Source: Porphyromonadaceae bacterium UBA2751 (lineage in GTDB: Bacteria > Bacteroidota > Bacteroidia > Bacteroidales > Muribaculaceae). From it: a DNA stretch of 11,995 bases. The translations under genes and the position numbers were made by a program. Shown here piece after piece: positions 6,783-11,995 of this stretch (positions within the stretch are counted from its first letter, which is position 1; every line of letters starts with the position of its first letter). The notes below the pieces were generated by a model. It searched no databases. It saw only the letters and a program-made list of their open reading frames with translations, and was not told the origin of the DNA. Where the stretch lies: the NCBI GenBank assembly GCA_002353285.1, contig DEJJ01000030.1, forward strand, positions 4,415 to 16,409. Reading direction: 5' to 3'.

Positions 6783-7566
6783 GGGAATTGAGAGTGTGCC
6801 ATCGATGCTTCTTGAGCAGCGTGAGGGCATTGGCTACCTAATCTCATGGCAACACAGCGACGGCAACGAGCAAAAAGTGCCTACTGACTTGCTGCGTGCC
6901 GATGTGCAGGTGCTTCACCTGGCCGGTCGAGGGCTGAGCCGCAACCGCAACAACTGCATCGAGCATGCAACGGCCGACGTGTGCCTCATTGCCGATGATG
7001 ACTGCCGCTACAGCCACGAGCAGCTGCAATCGGTGCTCGACACGTTTGCCCAGAACCCCGATGTTGACATCGCCACGTTCAAGTATTCAAGTGAAGGCTA
7101 CAAGAAGTACTACCCCTCGACATCGCAAGACCTTAGCACATTCCCTAAAGGTTATTATCTGTCATCGATAGAGATTGCGTTCAGACGCAAGTCGGTAGAT
7201 GGTCGAGTGTGGTTTAACGAGAACTTCGGTCTTGGCACCGAGCCCTTTCACTGTGGCGAGGAGAATCTCTTTATTCAGGATGCGCTCAGTGCAGGGCTTG
7301 AATGCCACTTCTACCCCATCACCATCGTCCATGACCAGCAGCCGCTGGAGTTCTTAAACCGATCGATGGACACTGGCACACTCATGGCACATGGTGCCGA
7401 CCTGCAAATTTTTCATTGCGGCACCAAGTGGCTACGCGCCATGCTCAAAGCCTGGCGACTACGTCGCGACGAGAAAGTGCCGTTGTGCCATGGCTTGCGT
7501 AACATCATCAAGGGCATCAACTACATGAAGCGCCACCCCGAGCTACTAAAAAACAAGCGCAAATGA
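6748..7566 (+). CDS. GT2-like glycosyltransferase (GT-A fold)
   Basis: This 272-aa protein has the GT-A plan but a non-standard N-terminus (MTLQILIATLDEGIESVP). Supporting motifs are GRGLSRNRNNCIEHATADVC (60-79), the metal-binding IADDDCRY (81-88) and a late acidic block, CGEENLFIQDAL (169-180), like the catalytic-base segment of galactosyltransferase-type GT2 enzymes. HDQQP (195-199) and a basic C-terminal tail follow. The product is probably a cytoplasmic, membrane-associated transferase of unknown sugar. Its start lies 35 bp inside the end of the upstream GT-B gene in another frame. The gap to the next gene is 59 bp and contains a TAnnTTTG match. The sequence is divergent from the GT2 at 4594-5538, so this is not a recent duplicate. 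Confidence 0.82.
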   Translation: MTLQILIATLDEGIESVPSMLLEQREGIGYLISWQHSDGNEQKVPTDLLRADVQVLHLAGRGLSRNRNNCIEHATADVCLIADDDCRYSHEQLQSVLDTFAQNPDVDIATFKYSSEGYKKYYPSTSQDLSTFPKGYYLSSIEIAFRRKSVDGRVWFNENFGLGTEPFHCGEENLFIQDALSAGLECHFYPITIVHDQQPLEFLNRSMDTGTLMAHGADLQIFHCGTKWLRAMLKAWRLRRDEKVPLCHGLRNIIKGINYMKRHPELLKNKRK

Positions 7567-7590
7567 TGAACAACTAATCCAAATATTGAC

Positions 7591-7598
7591 TACCTTTG
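7591..7598 (+). promoter_or_regulatory. Possible internal promoter before the PIG-L gene
   Basis: TACCTTTG matches the TAnnTTTG -7 box and lies 27 bp before the ATG at 7626. No TTTG is present at the expected upstream distance, so it is a weak or secondary promoter at best. Confidence 0.4.
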
Positions 7599-7625
7599 CA
7601 AGAAATATACAATACACTACCCCTT

Positions 7626-8282
7626 ATGGATAAAACTCACAAGACAATAATGGTAATAGCTCCGCATGCCGACGATGAAGTGCTAGGTTGCGCAGGCTAC
7701 TTGCTGCATCAAGTAAAGGCAGGAGCACATGTAGTGGTGGTGCTGGGCACCATAGGCGGCATTAACGAGCGTCAAGACTTCGAAATGCGCCTTAAAGAAG
7801 CCACAACAGTTAACGAGCGAATGGGCACCACTATGTTCTACCTCTTCAAGAACAAAGATGCTATGCTCGACACCGTGCCATCGCTTGAGATAACGTCACG
7901 AATCGACAAGTATATAGAGCAATATCGTCCTGACGAGATTTTCATCAACTATCGCAGCCGCCATCAGGACCACATCAAGATGTATGATTGTGCCATGGCT
8001 GCCATGCGCCTGAAGGAGGGCTACATGCCCAAGCTCATCGCGCTCTATGAGTACCCATTTGTGAGCGATGGCCTCGACATAGTGCGTGGCGGCAAGATTT
8101 ACCATGACATCAGCGACAACATTGATGAGAAAGTGGCGCTATTCAACCTCTATGCTAGCCAGGTAAAAGCTGCGCCATCGCCGTTGAACGAGAGTGGCAT
8201 CAAGTCGCTGGCATCGATTAGAGGCCTTGAGTGCGGCATGCAATATGCCGAGATGTTCTACGTGCAAAAGATGCTGTTATGA
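7626..8282 (+). CDS. PIG-L/LmbE-family deacetylase
   Basis: I start the gene at the ATG at 7626 (MDKTHKTIMVIAPHADDEVL, 218 aa). A TTG 30 bp upstream overlaps the TAnnTTTG box and would precede the conserved start of the fold. The zinc-site signature is APHADDEVLGCAG (12-24), where His14 and Asp17 are the expected metal ligands and Asp16 the expected catalytic base. The third ligand is expected in RHQDH (112-116). Family members hydrolyse N-acetyl groups from GlcNAc-type sugars (PIG-L, MshB, BshB). In a glycosyltransferase cassette the likely role is N-deacetylation of an acetamido sugar, free or in a glycan, but the substrate is unknown. The stop codon overlaps the start of the next gene in an ATGA, so the two proteins are probably made in step. 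No signal peptide is seen. Confidence 0.9.
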   Translation: MDKTHKTIMVIAPHADDEVLGCAGYLLHQVKAGAHVVVVLGTIGGINERQDFEMRLKEATTVNERMGTTMFYLFKNKDAMLDTVPSLEITSRIDKYIEQYRPDEIFINYRSRHQDHIKMYDCAMAAMRLKEGYMPKLIALYEYPFVSDGLDIVRGGKIYHDISDNIDEKVALFNLYASQVKAAPSPLNESGIKSLASIRGLECGMQYAEMFYVQKMLL

Positions 8283-8974
8283 AAGTCGTCACCATTCACC
8301 AGCCCGAGCATCTGTCCTACCTGGGCTTTTACCACAAGGTGTCGATGGCTCACACGCTTGTTTTGCTTGATAATGTGCAGTATGAAAAAAATTATTTCCA
8401 GAACCGCAACAGGATTTACACCAACAGTGGAGTGCGCTACATCACCGTTCCCGTCTATGACACACGCGAAGCCATAAACAAGACAGCCATTGCCGACGAC
8501 TTCTTCAAGCGCACCTGCCGCAAGAACATGGCCACCATTACCGATGCGTATCGCCGTGCGCCCTATTGGAAGACCTATGGCGAGCAGTTCCTGAGCATAT
8601 ACCAATGTGGTGAAAAGTCACTATCGCTATTCAATGAGAAGTTGCTACGCTTCATCCTCAAAGCACTGGGCATTGAGGTGGAGATTGTGCATGCAAGCGA
8701 GCTTGGCGTGAGTGGGCAAAAGACCGAGCTGCTGATGGACATCCTGCACAAGGTTAATGCCGACAAGTATATTGCTGGCAAGAGTGGTGCCGACTATATG
8801 GACATGAGCATCGTTGACTTGCCTGTAGAATTCCAAAACTTCACACACCCTGTGTATACTCAGTGGGGAAAAGACCACTTTGAACCTTACATGTCGATTA
8901 TCGACGCACTGTTCAACGTGGGGCCAAGCATCATGGACATCATTGCCGCCACCAATGGCGGAGGCAAGCGATGA
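8279..8974 (+). CDS. WbqC-family protein
   Basis: The start is taken as the ATG at 8279, inside the ATGA overlap with the PIG-L gene, giving 231 aa. Family marks are strong: VVTIHQPEHLSYLGFYHKV (3-21), LVLLDNVQYEKNYFQNRNRI (27-46), YIAGKSGADYMD (164-175) and FEPYMSIIDALFNVG (201-215). WbqC-like proteins are frequent in O-antigen and other glycan loci, but their reaction is not established, so none is assigned here. The protein is cytoplasmic by appearance. Translational coupling to a deacetylase suggests the two act on the same sugar, perhaps modifying the amino group that the deacetylase exposes; this is inference. It is the last gene of the cassette, and a hairpin follows at 9009-9041. Confidence 0.92.
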   Translation: MKVVTIHQPEHLSYLGFYHKVSMAHTLVLLDNVQYEKNYFQNRNRIYTNSGVRYITVPVYDTREAINKTAIADDFFKRTCRKNMATITDAYRRAPYWKTYGEQFLSIYQCGEKSLSLFNEKLLRFILKALGIEVEIVHASELGVSGQKTELLMDILHKVNADKYIAGKSGADYMDMSIVDLPVEFQNFTHPVYTQWGKDHFEPYMSIIDALFNVGPSIMDIIAATNGGGKR

Positions 8975-9008
8975 GCACCAATACAATCAATTAAAACAAG
9001 AAGTGTGT

Positions 9009-9055
9009 ACCCATAAAGTTTTTTTACACAACTTTATGGGTCCACATTTATTTTT
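9009..9055 (+). terminator. Hairpin terminator after the WbqC-family gene
   Basis: ACCCATAAAGTT (9009-9020) and AACTTTATGGGT (9030-9041) form a perfect 12-bp stem, followed by CCACATTTATTTTT. The T run is displaced by several bases, so termination may be imperfect. The rest of the 8975-9131 gap holds no gene and nothing else recognisable. Confidence 0.65.
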
Positions 9056-9131
9056 CCACAGTCTAGGTTGCTAACGCAATGATTATCACATGATATTCGA
9101 TGTCATCACGTTATCTTGATAGTAATAGCAC

Positions 9132-10223
9132 CTATAGGTACTTGGTGAGGCTTTGCTCGAGTTGCTCGATGCTTGTGACGCGCTCGGTGACCTCGCCGTT
9201 GCGGCCAATGATGAATGCCGTGGGGATGCTTGTGATGTTATAGGCACTCGCACTTGTGGAGTACTCACCATTGGGGTCTCGCATGACAATCCATGGCAGT
9301 GAGGCCACGGCCTGCATCCATTGCGCCTCGTTGTCGTCAAGAGACACCTGGAAGATCTCGAGTCCACGCGACTTGTACTTGGTGTACATTTCATTAAGCA
9401 GCTTGTTAAGTGCCGGTGAGAACGACTGACTCTGCATGGTGAAGTTGAGAATCACAACGTTGCCATGGGAAGCCACTTCCTGCAAGCTCTGCATCTTGCC
9501 TTTCTTGTCCTGTAGCTTGATGTCGATGAGCGAAGCCTCGGTAGCTACGAGAGTGTCGGTTGGGGCCTTCTCGCTACGTCGCTGGCTGAGTCCCTGCTTG
9601 AAGTTGTCGACCATATAGCCAGTGCGAGGGTCATTTGGCCGGAAATTAGCAAAGGCATTGGTAACGGCGCCGATGATTTTGAAATCCTTCTTGTCGAGCG
9701 GATCGAATAGAGGTTTATTGCCAATGTACTTGTTAATGAGATAGAATGAGACAATGCCAGCTGGATCCTTGACCAAGTCGCGACACAACTGGTCCTTCCA
9801 CTTCATGTAAGCGTCGCTGCTTGTGTCGCCCGCCTTAGCAAACTTAGCGGCCTGGCGGTCGATGTTCATCATCTTCACTGCATTGTCACTACCGCTCAGA
9901 GTGTAGTCCTCGTCAAATTTCTTGATTGAGGTCTTAATCTCAATGTTATCGATGCTATCGATTGGGAAATAAATACTCTTGTCGCGATAACCCAGACGGT
10001 AGATGTTAGGATTCTCAGGAGCCTCCTCGGTGAAAGCGAACTTGTCGCCACTGGTAACCACACTGTCGACAAATAGCCAATTACCATTGATACTGACCTC
10101 GAGGTAGAGAGTGGTGGTGTCGGCAGCACCATCGACAGTACCGCTCACCTTGAACTTGTTGCCACCAGTGCAAGAGCACAAGAGTGCCACCAGTGCAACT
10201 GCGATAAACATTAATTTCTTCAT
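9132..10223 (-). CDS. TlpA/DUF4369-type thioredoxin-fold lipoprotein lacking CxxC
   Basis: This 363-aa lipoprotein has a hydrophobic signal peptide and lipobox LCSC, with the lipidated Cys at 18. Residues 23-110 are beta-rich and resemble the DUF4369 domain (FKVSGTV..., SIYFPIDSIDNIEI). A helical middle follows, then a thioredoxin/AhpC-TSA-like domain at about 229-363. That domain keeps the core strand VVILNF (256-261), the FQVSLDD strand (291-297) and the cis-Pro loop TSIPTAFII (331-339). Where TlpA-type proteins have WCxxC, this one reads S-Q-S-F-S (265-269), so both redox cysteines are gone and thiol-disulfide exchange at that site is not expected. A binding or structural role in the periplasm is more likely. 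No acidic run follows Cys18, so a surface-export signal is not evident. It has its own promoter at 10256-10286. Fold call is good; function is unknown. Confidence 0.87.
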   Translation of the reverse strand: MKKLMFIAVALVALLCSCTGGNKFKVSGTVDGAADTTTLYLEVSINGNWLFVDSVVTSGDKFAFTEEAPENPNIYRLGYRDKSIYFPIDSIDNIEIKTSIKKFDEDYTLSGSDNAVKMMNIDRQAAKFAKAGDTSSDAYMKWKDQLCRDLVKDPAGIVSFYLINKYIGNKPLFDPLDKKDFKIIGAVTNAFANFRPNDPRTGYMVDNFKQGLSQRRSEKAPTDTLVATEASLIDIKLQDKKGKMQSLQEVASHGNVVILNFTMQSQSFSPALNKLLNEMYTKYKSRGLEIFQVSLDDNEAQWMQAVASLPWIVMRDPNGEYSTSASAYNITSIPTAFIIGRNGEVTERVTSIEQLEQSLTKYL

Positions 10224-10255
10224 ATTGTGTGATGTTATAATCCAGAAAAAACGTG

Positions 10256-10286
10256 CGAAATTACTTTTTTTTGATTAAACGTGCAA
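10256..10286 (-). promoter_or_regulatory. Promoter of the TlpA-like lipoprotein gene
   Basis: On the minus strand CTTG (the TTG occupies plus 10284-10286) and TAATTTCG (10256-10263) are 20 bp apart, one mismatch from TAnnTTTG. The start codon lies 32 bp downstream. The octamer AAACGTGC occurs at 10249-10256 and again at 10277-10284, touching both boxes. Confidence 0.6.
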
Positions 10287-10306
10287 GAAACGTCTCAACT
10301 ATTTAA

Positions 10307-11005
10307 TTAGAGTGCAAGCCCTACACCCACAGTGAGCGGAGTGAATGCAGGTGCGAAATCCCCTTTAAGCACATGGCATGGGCTGTAGCGCACATAACAG
10401 CCAATGCCTCGCCACTTGATGCCGCCCATGATGTCGACGGTAACTGGGACCTGATGAATGCCAGTGCGTGAAAGTTTCACCTTCTCATCTCCAAGCCTGA
10501 ACTGCGTGAGCACGCTTGAGCGCACATTGAAGTTGACGACGGGACCAGCAAATATATCAAGCTTGTGAACAAGACGTTGGCTGAAGATAACTGGCATGGT
10601 GATTGAGAACACCTTCACACGCGACAGGCAGCTTGTTGCCCCCTCGGGATAGTTCTCAATACTAATGTGGTCGCCATCGTCGACGAATCGGGCGCTGGTG
10701 TCCAGACGATAGTTGCGCCAATCGATTCCTGCGCCCATTGTGATGCGCTGCCCATGGCCTGTGTTGTACTTAGCACCGATGATGCTGAGCCAACCAATGT
10801 CGATGCTTCGCCCCATAGCACTGTTGATGCCCGAAGCATTGTTCCAACCAACGACGAAGCCACCGCTGTAGATGTTCCAGCCCACATTGTCGGTAAAGAG
10901 TGGCGACCAATCAACGTGGATGTAGGGATCATTGTCATTGTCGCGAGCCGATGCGGTGGCGCACGCCACCACACCTATTATTAATATCATCATTATCTTG
11001 TTCAT
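10307..11005 (-). CDS. Small outer-membrane beta-barrel protein (PorT-like fold), hypothetical
   Basis: The ATG at 11005 gives 232 aa starting MNKIMMILIIGVV, a signal peptide with likely cleavage after ATASA (residue 20). A TTG 36 bp upstream overlaps the promoter and would spoil the signal peptide. The mature part is a series of alternating-pattern strands separated by polar turns (IDIGWLSIIGAKY 68-80, RITMGAGIDWRNY 87-99, VKVFSITMPVIF 130-141, LDIFAGPVVNFNV 149-161, HQVPVTVDIMGGIKW 184-198, LTVGVGLAL 224-232). This is the look of an 8-to-10-strand outer-membrane barrel of the PorT/OmpW-like type common in Bacteroidales. There are no catalytic motifs and no specific function is assigned. The promoter lies only 5 bp upstream of the start codon. 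The lipoprotein gene follows 83 bp downstream on the same strand with its own promoter and no visible terminator between. Confidence 0.78.
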   Translation of the reverse strand: MNKIMMILIIGVVACATASARDNDNDPYIHVDWSPLFTDNVGWNIYSGGFVVGWNNASGINSAMGRSIDIGWLSIIGAKYNTGHGQRITMGAGIDWRNYRLDTSARFVDDGDHISIENYPEGATSCLSRVKVFSITMPVIFSQRLVHKLDIFAGPVVNFNVRSSVLTQFRLGDEKVKLSRTGIHQVPVTVDIMGGIKWRGIGCYVRYSPCHVLKGDFAPAFTPLTVGVGLAL

Positions 11006-11010
11006 GAGTG

Positions 11011-11042
11011 CAAAATTAGTGCAAAACTGAGAGAAATACAAA
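11011..11042 (-). promoter_or_regulatory. Promoter of the beta-barrel gene, at the start codon
   Basis: On the minus strand TTTG (plus 11039-11042) and TAATTTTG (11011-11018) are 20 bp apart. Only 5 bp separate the -7 box from the ATG at 11005, so the transcript should begin at or within a few bases of the start codon. Confidence 0.75.
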
Positions 11043-11168
11043 ATTTTTTAAAGTGAAAGTGCCGCCCAGCAGTGCCACTACGATTGCCGCTGCCCCCAGT
11101 GATTGGAGCCTTTTGACCACTTCTAGGTCGTGTACTGCAGCTGTGCCGCTGGTTTTGGCTTGCACCAT
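11016..11168 (-). CDS. Possible 50-aa membrane peptide or gene remnant
   Basis: An open frame from the ATG at 11168 to a TAA at 11016 encodes 50 residues. They are MVQAKTSGTAAVHDLEVVKR, then a hydrophobic stretch containing AAAIVVALLGG that could form one membrane helix. Composition is protein-like across the first 40 residues and becomes A/T-driven over the last 12. The TAA stop is the first three bases of the TAATTTTG promoter box of the next gene. The frame stays open upstream of the ATG for another 14 codons, back to a TGA. It could be a genuine small membrane protein, the eroded end of a larger gene disrupted on the side of the nearby MITE, or chance. No family was recognised. Confidence 0.3.
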   Translation of the reverse strand: MVQAKTSGTAAVHDLEVVKRLQSLGAAAIVVALLGGTFTLKNFVFLSVLH

Positions 11169-11180
11169 TGGTCTATCATA

Positions 11181-11220
11181 GAGGGTGAGGTGACTCGGGA
11201 ATCGGAGGAATCAGAGAATC
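11181..11220. repeat. Degenerate 9-bp repeat tract, left of the MITE
   Basis: Nine-base periodicity is visible: GTGACTCGG at 11190-11198, then GAATCGGAG and GAATCAGAG at 11199-11216. The 11-mer GGTGACTCGGG (11189-11199) recurs at 11567-11577 on the far side of the MITE. Confidence 0.55.
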
Positions 11221-11228
11221 ATTGTGGG

Positions 11229-11243
11229 CCACTCCTGGAGTGG
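11229..11243. repeat. Short palindrome abutting the MITE
   Basis: CCACTCC-T-GGAGTGG is a perfect 7-bp inverted repeat around one base, ending two bases before the putative target-site duplication. It may be chance or part of the insertion-site context. Confidence 0.4.
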
Positions 11244-11313
11244 AAATTATGAGGCTGTTGCAAAACAGTAAGGACAGTGAGAATGACACTTAGAGCATGG
11301 CAAGTGAGATACT

Positions 11314-11336
11314 GAAGTTCCTCTTCGAGGCACTTC
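11314..11336. repeat. MITE stem-loop 1
   Basis: GAAGT-t-CCTC, loop TTC, GAGG-c-ACTTC: nine base pairs with one T/C mismatch. Confidence 0.6.
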
Positions 11337-11353
11337 TCGTTTGATTCAGCAAT

Positions 11354-11391
11354 GACCAAGCTGCGAACCCCTGTGGGGTTCTTGCATGGTC
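11354..11391. repeat. MITE stem-loop 2
   Basis: GAACCCC (11365-11371) pairs perfectly with GGGGTTC (11375-11381) around a TGT loop. Below it, GC (11363-11364) can pair with GC (11384-11385), and GACCA (11354-11358) with TGGTC (11387-11391), giving a longer interrupted stem. Confidence 0.65.
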
Positions 11392-11404
11392 TTAGCATAG
11401 AAGT

Positions 11405-11419
11405 CGGGTCTTCGACCCG
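11405..11419. repeat. MITE stem-loop 3
   Basis: CGGGTC-TTC-GACCCG is a perfect 6-bp stem with the same TTC loop as stem-loops 1 and 4. A weaker GC-TC/GA-GC copy around TCTTCGAC follows at about 11424-11436. Confidence 0.65.
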
Positions 11420-11499
11420 CCCAGCATCTTCGACGCAAATGCCTGAAAACCAATATGTTTTATTATAATTCATTATCAACTTAATTCCGCCAACAGGTT

Positions 11500-11520
11500 T
11501 TTGACCTCTTCGAGGTCGAA
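11500..11520. repeat. MITE stem-loop 4
   Basis: TTTGACCTC-TTC-GAGGTCGAA forms a 9-bp stem (one T-G wobble) with a TTC loop, just inside the right inverted repeat. Confidence 0.65.
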
Positions 11521-11567
11521 GTCTGCAGTTTTGCAACAGCCTCATAATTATTGTTTCAGCTGATTGG

Positions 11568-11639
11568 GTGACTCGGGTGACTCAAGTGACTCAAGTGACT
11601 CAAGTGACTCAGGTGACTCAAATGACTCAGGTGGCTTGG
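11568..11639. repeat. 9-bp tandem repeat array (8 units)
   Basis: Eight consecutive units follow the consensus GTGACTCAA; units 2-4 and 6 match it exactly and the others differ by one to four bases. On the minus strand, units 2-7 each place a TGA in the frame of the partial gene at 11627-11995, the one in unit 7 being its stop. The unit is too short and lacks spacers for a CRISPR. Confidence 0.85.
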
Positions 11640-11995
11640 GGAGAGGAGTTGTCGTCGTTGTGGTCATTGCTGTTGTCATCGTCGTAGTCATCGTAGTCGT
11701 CAGGTTTTTCGTAGATTGGTTCGCCGTAGAAGTCGTAGCCGTAAGGCGGGGCAATGAAGAGAGGGGTGGTTTCGAGTTCGAGTTTTATCTTTGGGGTTGG
11801 GGTGAGTTGCGGGTTTTGAGTTATGGGTTGTGAGTTTTGAGTTATGAGTTTTGGGTTTTGAGTTATAGGTTGTGAGTTTTGAGTTTCGGGTTGTGGGTTT
11901 TCAGTTTCGGGTTGTGGGTTTTCAGTTTCGGGTTGTGGGCTGGGGGTGGTTGCTGGCTTGTTGTGGTGGGCGCGCAGTGTTCTTGAGACGTGGGA
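11627..11995 (-). CDS. C-terminal part of a low-complexity proline-rich, acidic-tailed protein (5' end outside window)
   Basis: The minus-strand frame from the window edge to a TGA at 11627-11629 is open for 122 codons; its start lies beyond 11995. From the edge the visible part is a basic segment, then six 7-residue repeats of the type QPETENP/QPITQNP (plus coordinates 11810-11935), then QLTPTPKIKLELETT, the aromatic segment PLFIAPPYGYDFYGEPIY, and an acidic Asp/Tyr/Asn tail (KPDDYDDYDDDNSNDHNDDN). Low-complexity Pro/Thr/Gln linkers of this kind often follow a membrane segment and cross the periplasm or join domains, but the domain they would attach to is off the window, so no function is assigned. 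I prefer this frame over two other open frames here because its tail is protein-like and its repeats stay in phase. Confidence 0.6.
   Translation of the reverse strand, partial: SHVSRTLRAHHNKPATTPSPQPETENPQPETENPQPETQNSQPITQNPKLITQNSQPITQNPQLTPTPKIKLELETTPLFIAPPYGYDFYGEPIYEKPDDYDDYDDDNSNDHNDDNSSPQAT
11810..11935. repeat. 21-bp tandem repeats coding for 7-residue units
   Basis: Six 21-bp units encode QPETENP, QPETENP, QPETQNS, QPITQNP, KLITQNS and QPITQNP on the minus strand. The first two are identical at the DNA level. Repeat number could vary between strains without breaking the frame. Confidence 0.8.

Larger units (their letters stand above)
11249..11545. mobile_element. MITE-like non-autonomous element, 297 bp
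   Basis: The ends ATGAGGCTGTTGCAAAAC (11249-11266) and its exact reverse complement (11528-11545) form 18-bp perfect terminal inverted repeats. AATT flanks both sides (11245-11248 and 11546-11549). Because AATT is self-complementary, the apparent repeat extends to 22 bp, and AATT is a plausible 4-bp target duplication. The core CTGTTGCAAA resembles IS6-type ends, but the family cannot be assigned from this alone. No transposase fits in the element; the long minus-strand frame through it has no recognisable domain. The interior carries several stem-loops, most with TTC loops, so it is probably a hairpin-rich MITE mobilised in trans. Confidence 0.8.

Noticed and set aside
9063..9131. Possible terminator for the minus-strand lipoprotein gene
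   Set aside because: Only imperfect pairings around ATGATATTCGATGTCAT were seen, with no T run on the minus strand.
11219..11545. A 108-codon minus-strand frame running through the whole MITE
   Set aside because: It begins in the inverted repeat, reads through the stem-loops and past the left end of the element, and has no recognisable domain. It is best explained as a by-product of the hairpin sequences.
11548..11754. Alternative minus-strand frame with Thr-rich and Glu-Ser-Leu repeats
   Set aside because: It is a shifted reading of the same low-complexity DNA. The frame ending at 11627 has a more protein-like sequence and extends to the window edge.
11564..11833. Plus-strand frame encoding Gly-Asp-Ser repeats followed by a valine-rich run
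   Set aside because: It is the antisense of the 9-bp repeats and of the acidic tail of the minus-strand gene; the composition follows from the repeats.
11568..11935. Possible CRISPR array
   Set aside because: The 9-bp and 21-bp units are contiguous with no unique spacers and no cas genes nearby.

Overview
This window looks like a chromosomal segment from a gut Bacteroidales, most likely Muribaculaceae or a Prevotella-like relative. The evidence is indirect. Promoters have the Bacteroidetes form (TTTG, 20 bp, TAnnTTTG) with no E. coli-type -35/-10 pairs, and ribosome-binding regions are A-rich rather than Shine-Dalgarno. One secreted protein has a choice-of-anchor-J-like region and a C-terminal tail of type IX secretion sorting type, and there is a DUF4369/TlpA-like lipoprotein. 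The species cannot be read from the sequence alone.

Layout. (1) 74-2584, plus strand: an L-fucose-isomerase-like protein followed by a COG0523/CobW-type GTPase with a 23-histidine metal-binding loop, closed by a clear terminator at 2602-2640. (2) 2641-4569: a gap with several GAGGCT/AGCCTC hairpins, a promoter and a roughly 100-nt leader with a stem-loop, then a 528-aa exported protein and a terminator shared with the convergent gene. (3) 4594-8974: a glycan-assembly cassette. A GT2 glycosyltransferase on the minus strand diverges from a plus-strand run of GT-B glycosyltransferase, GT2-like transferase, PIG-L/LmbE-type deacetylase and WbqC-family protein. The two divergent promoters overlap with exact two-fold symmetry. 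(4) 9132-11005, minus strand: a TlpA-like lipoprotein that has lost the CxxC active site and a small outer-membrane beta-barrel protein, each with its own promoter. (5) 11006-11995: an accessory or degenerate stretch holding a possible 50-aa membrane peptide, a 297-bp MITE-like element with inverted ends and several stem-loops, a 9-bp tandem repeat on both sides of it, and the 3' end of a low-complexity proline/acidic protein that enters from the right edge.

How the genes may work together. The cassette has glycosyltransferases, an amino-sugar-type deacetylase and a WbqC protein, but no flippase or polymerase within the window. That suits a lipopolysaccharide-core or surface-glycan side-branch locus better than a complete capsule operon. 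The isomerase-like protein and the GTPase may form a metalloenzyme and metallochaperone pair, which is inference from adjacency. No tRNA, rRNA, CRISPR array or intact transposase was seen. I did not find a clearly novel system. The points most worth checking are the symmetric overlapping promoters, two apparently leaderless genes, the structured MITE inside a 9-bp repeat tract, and the array of in-frame stop codons after the partial gene.
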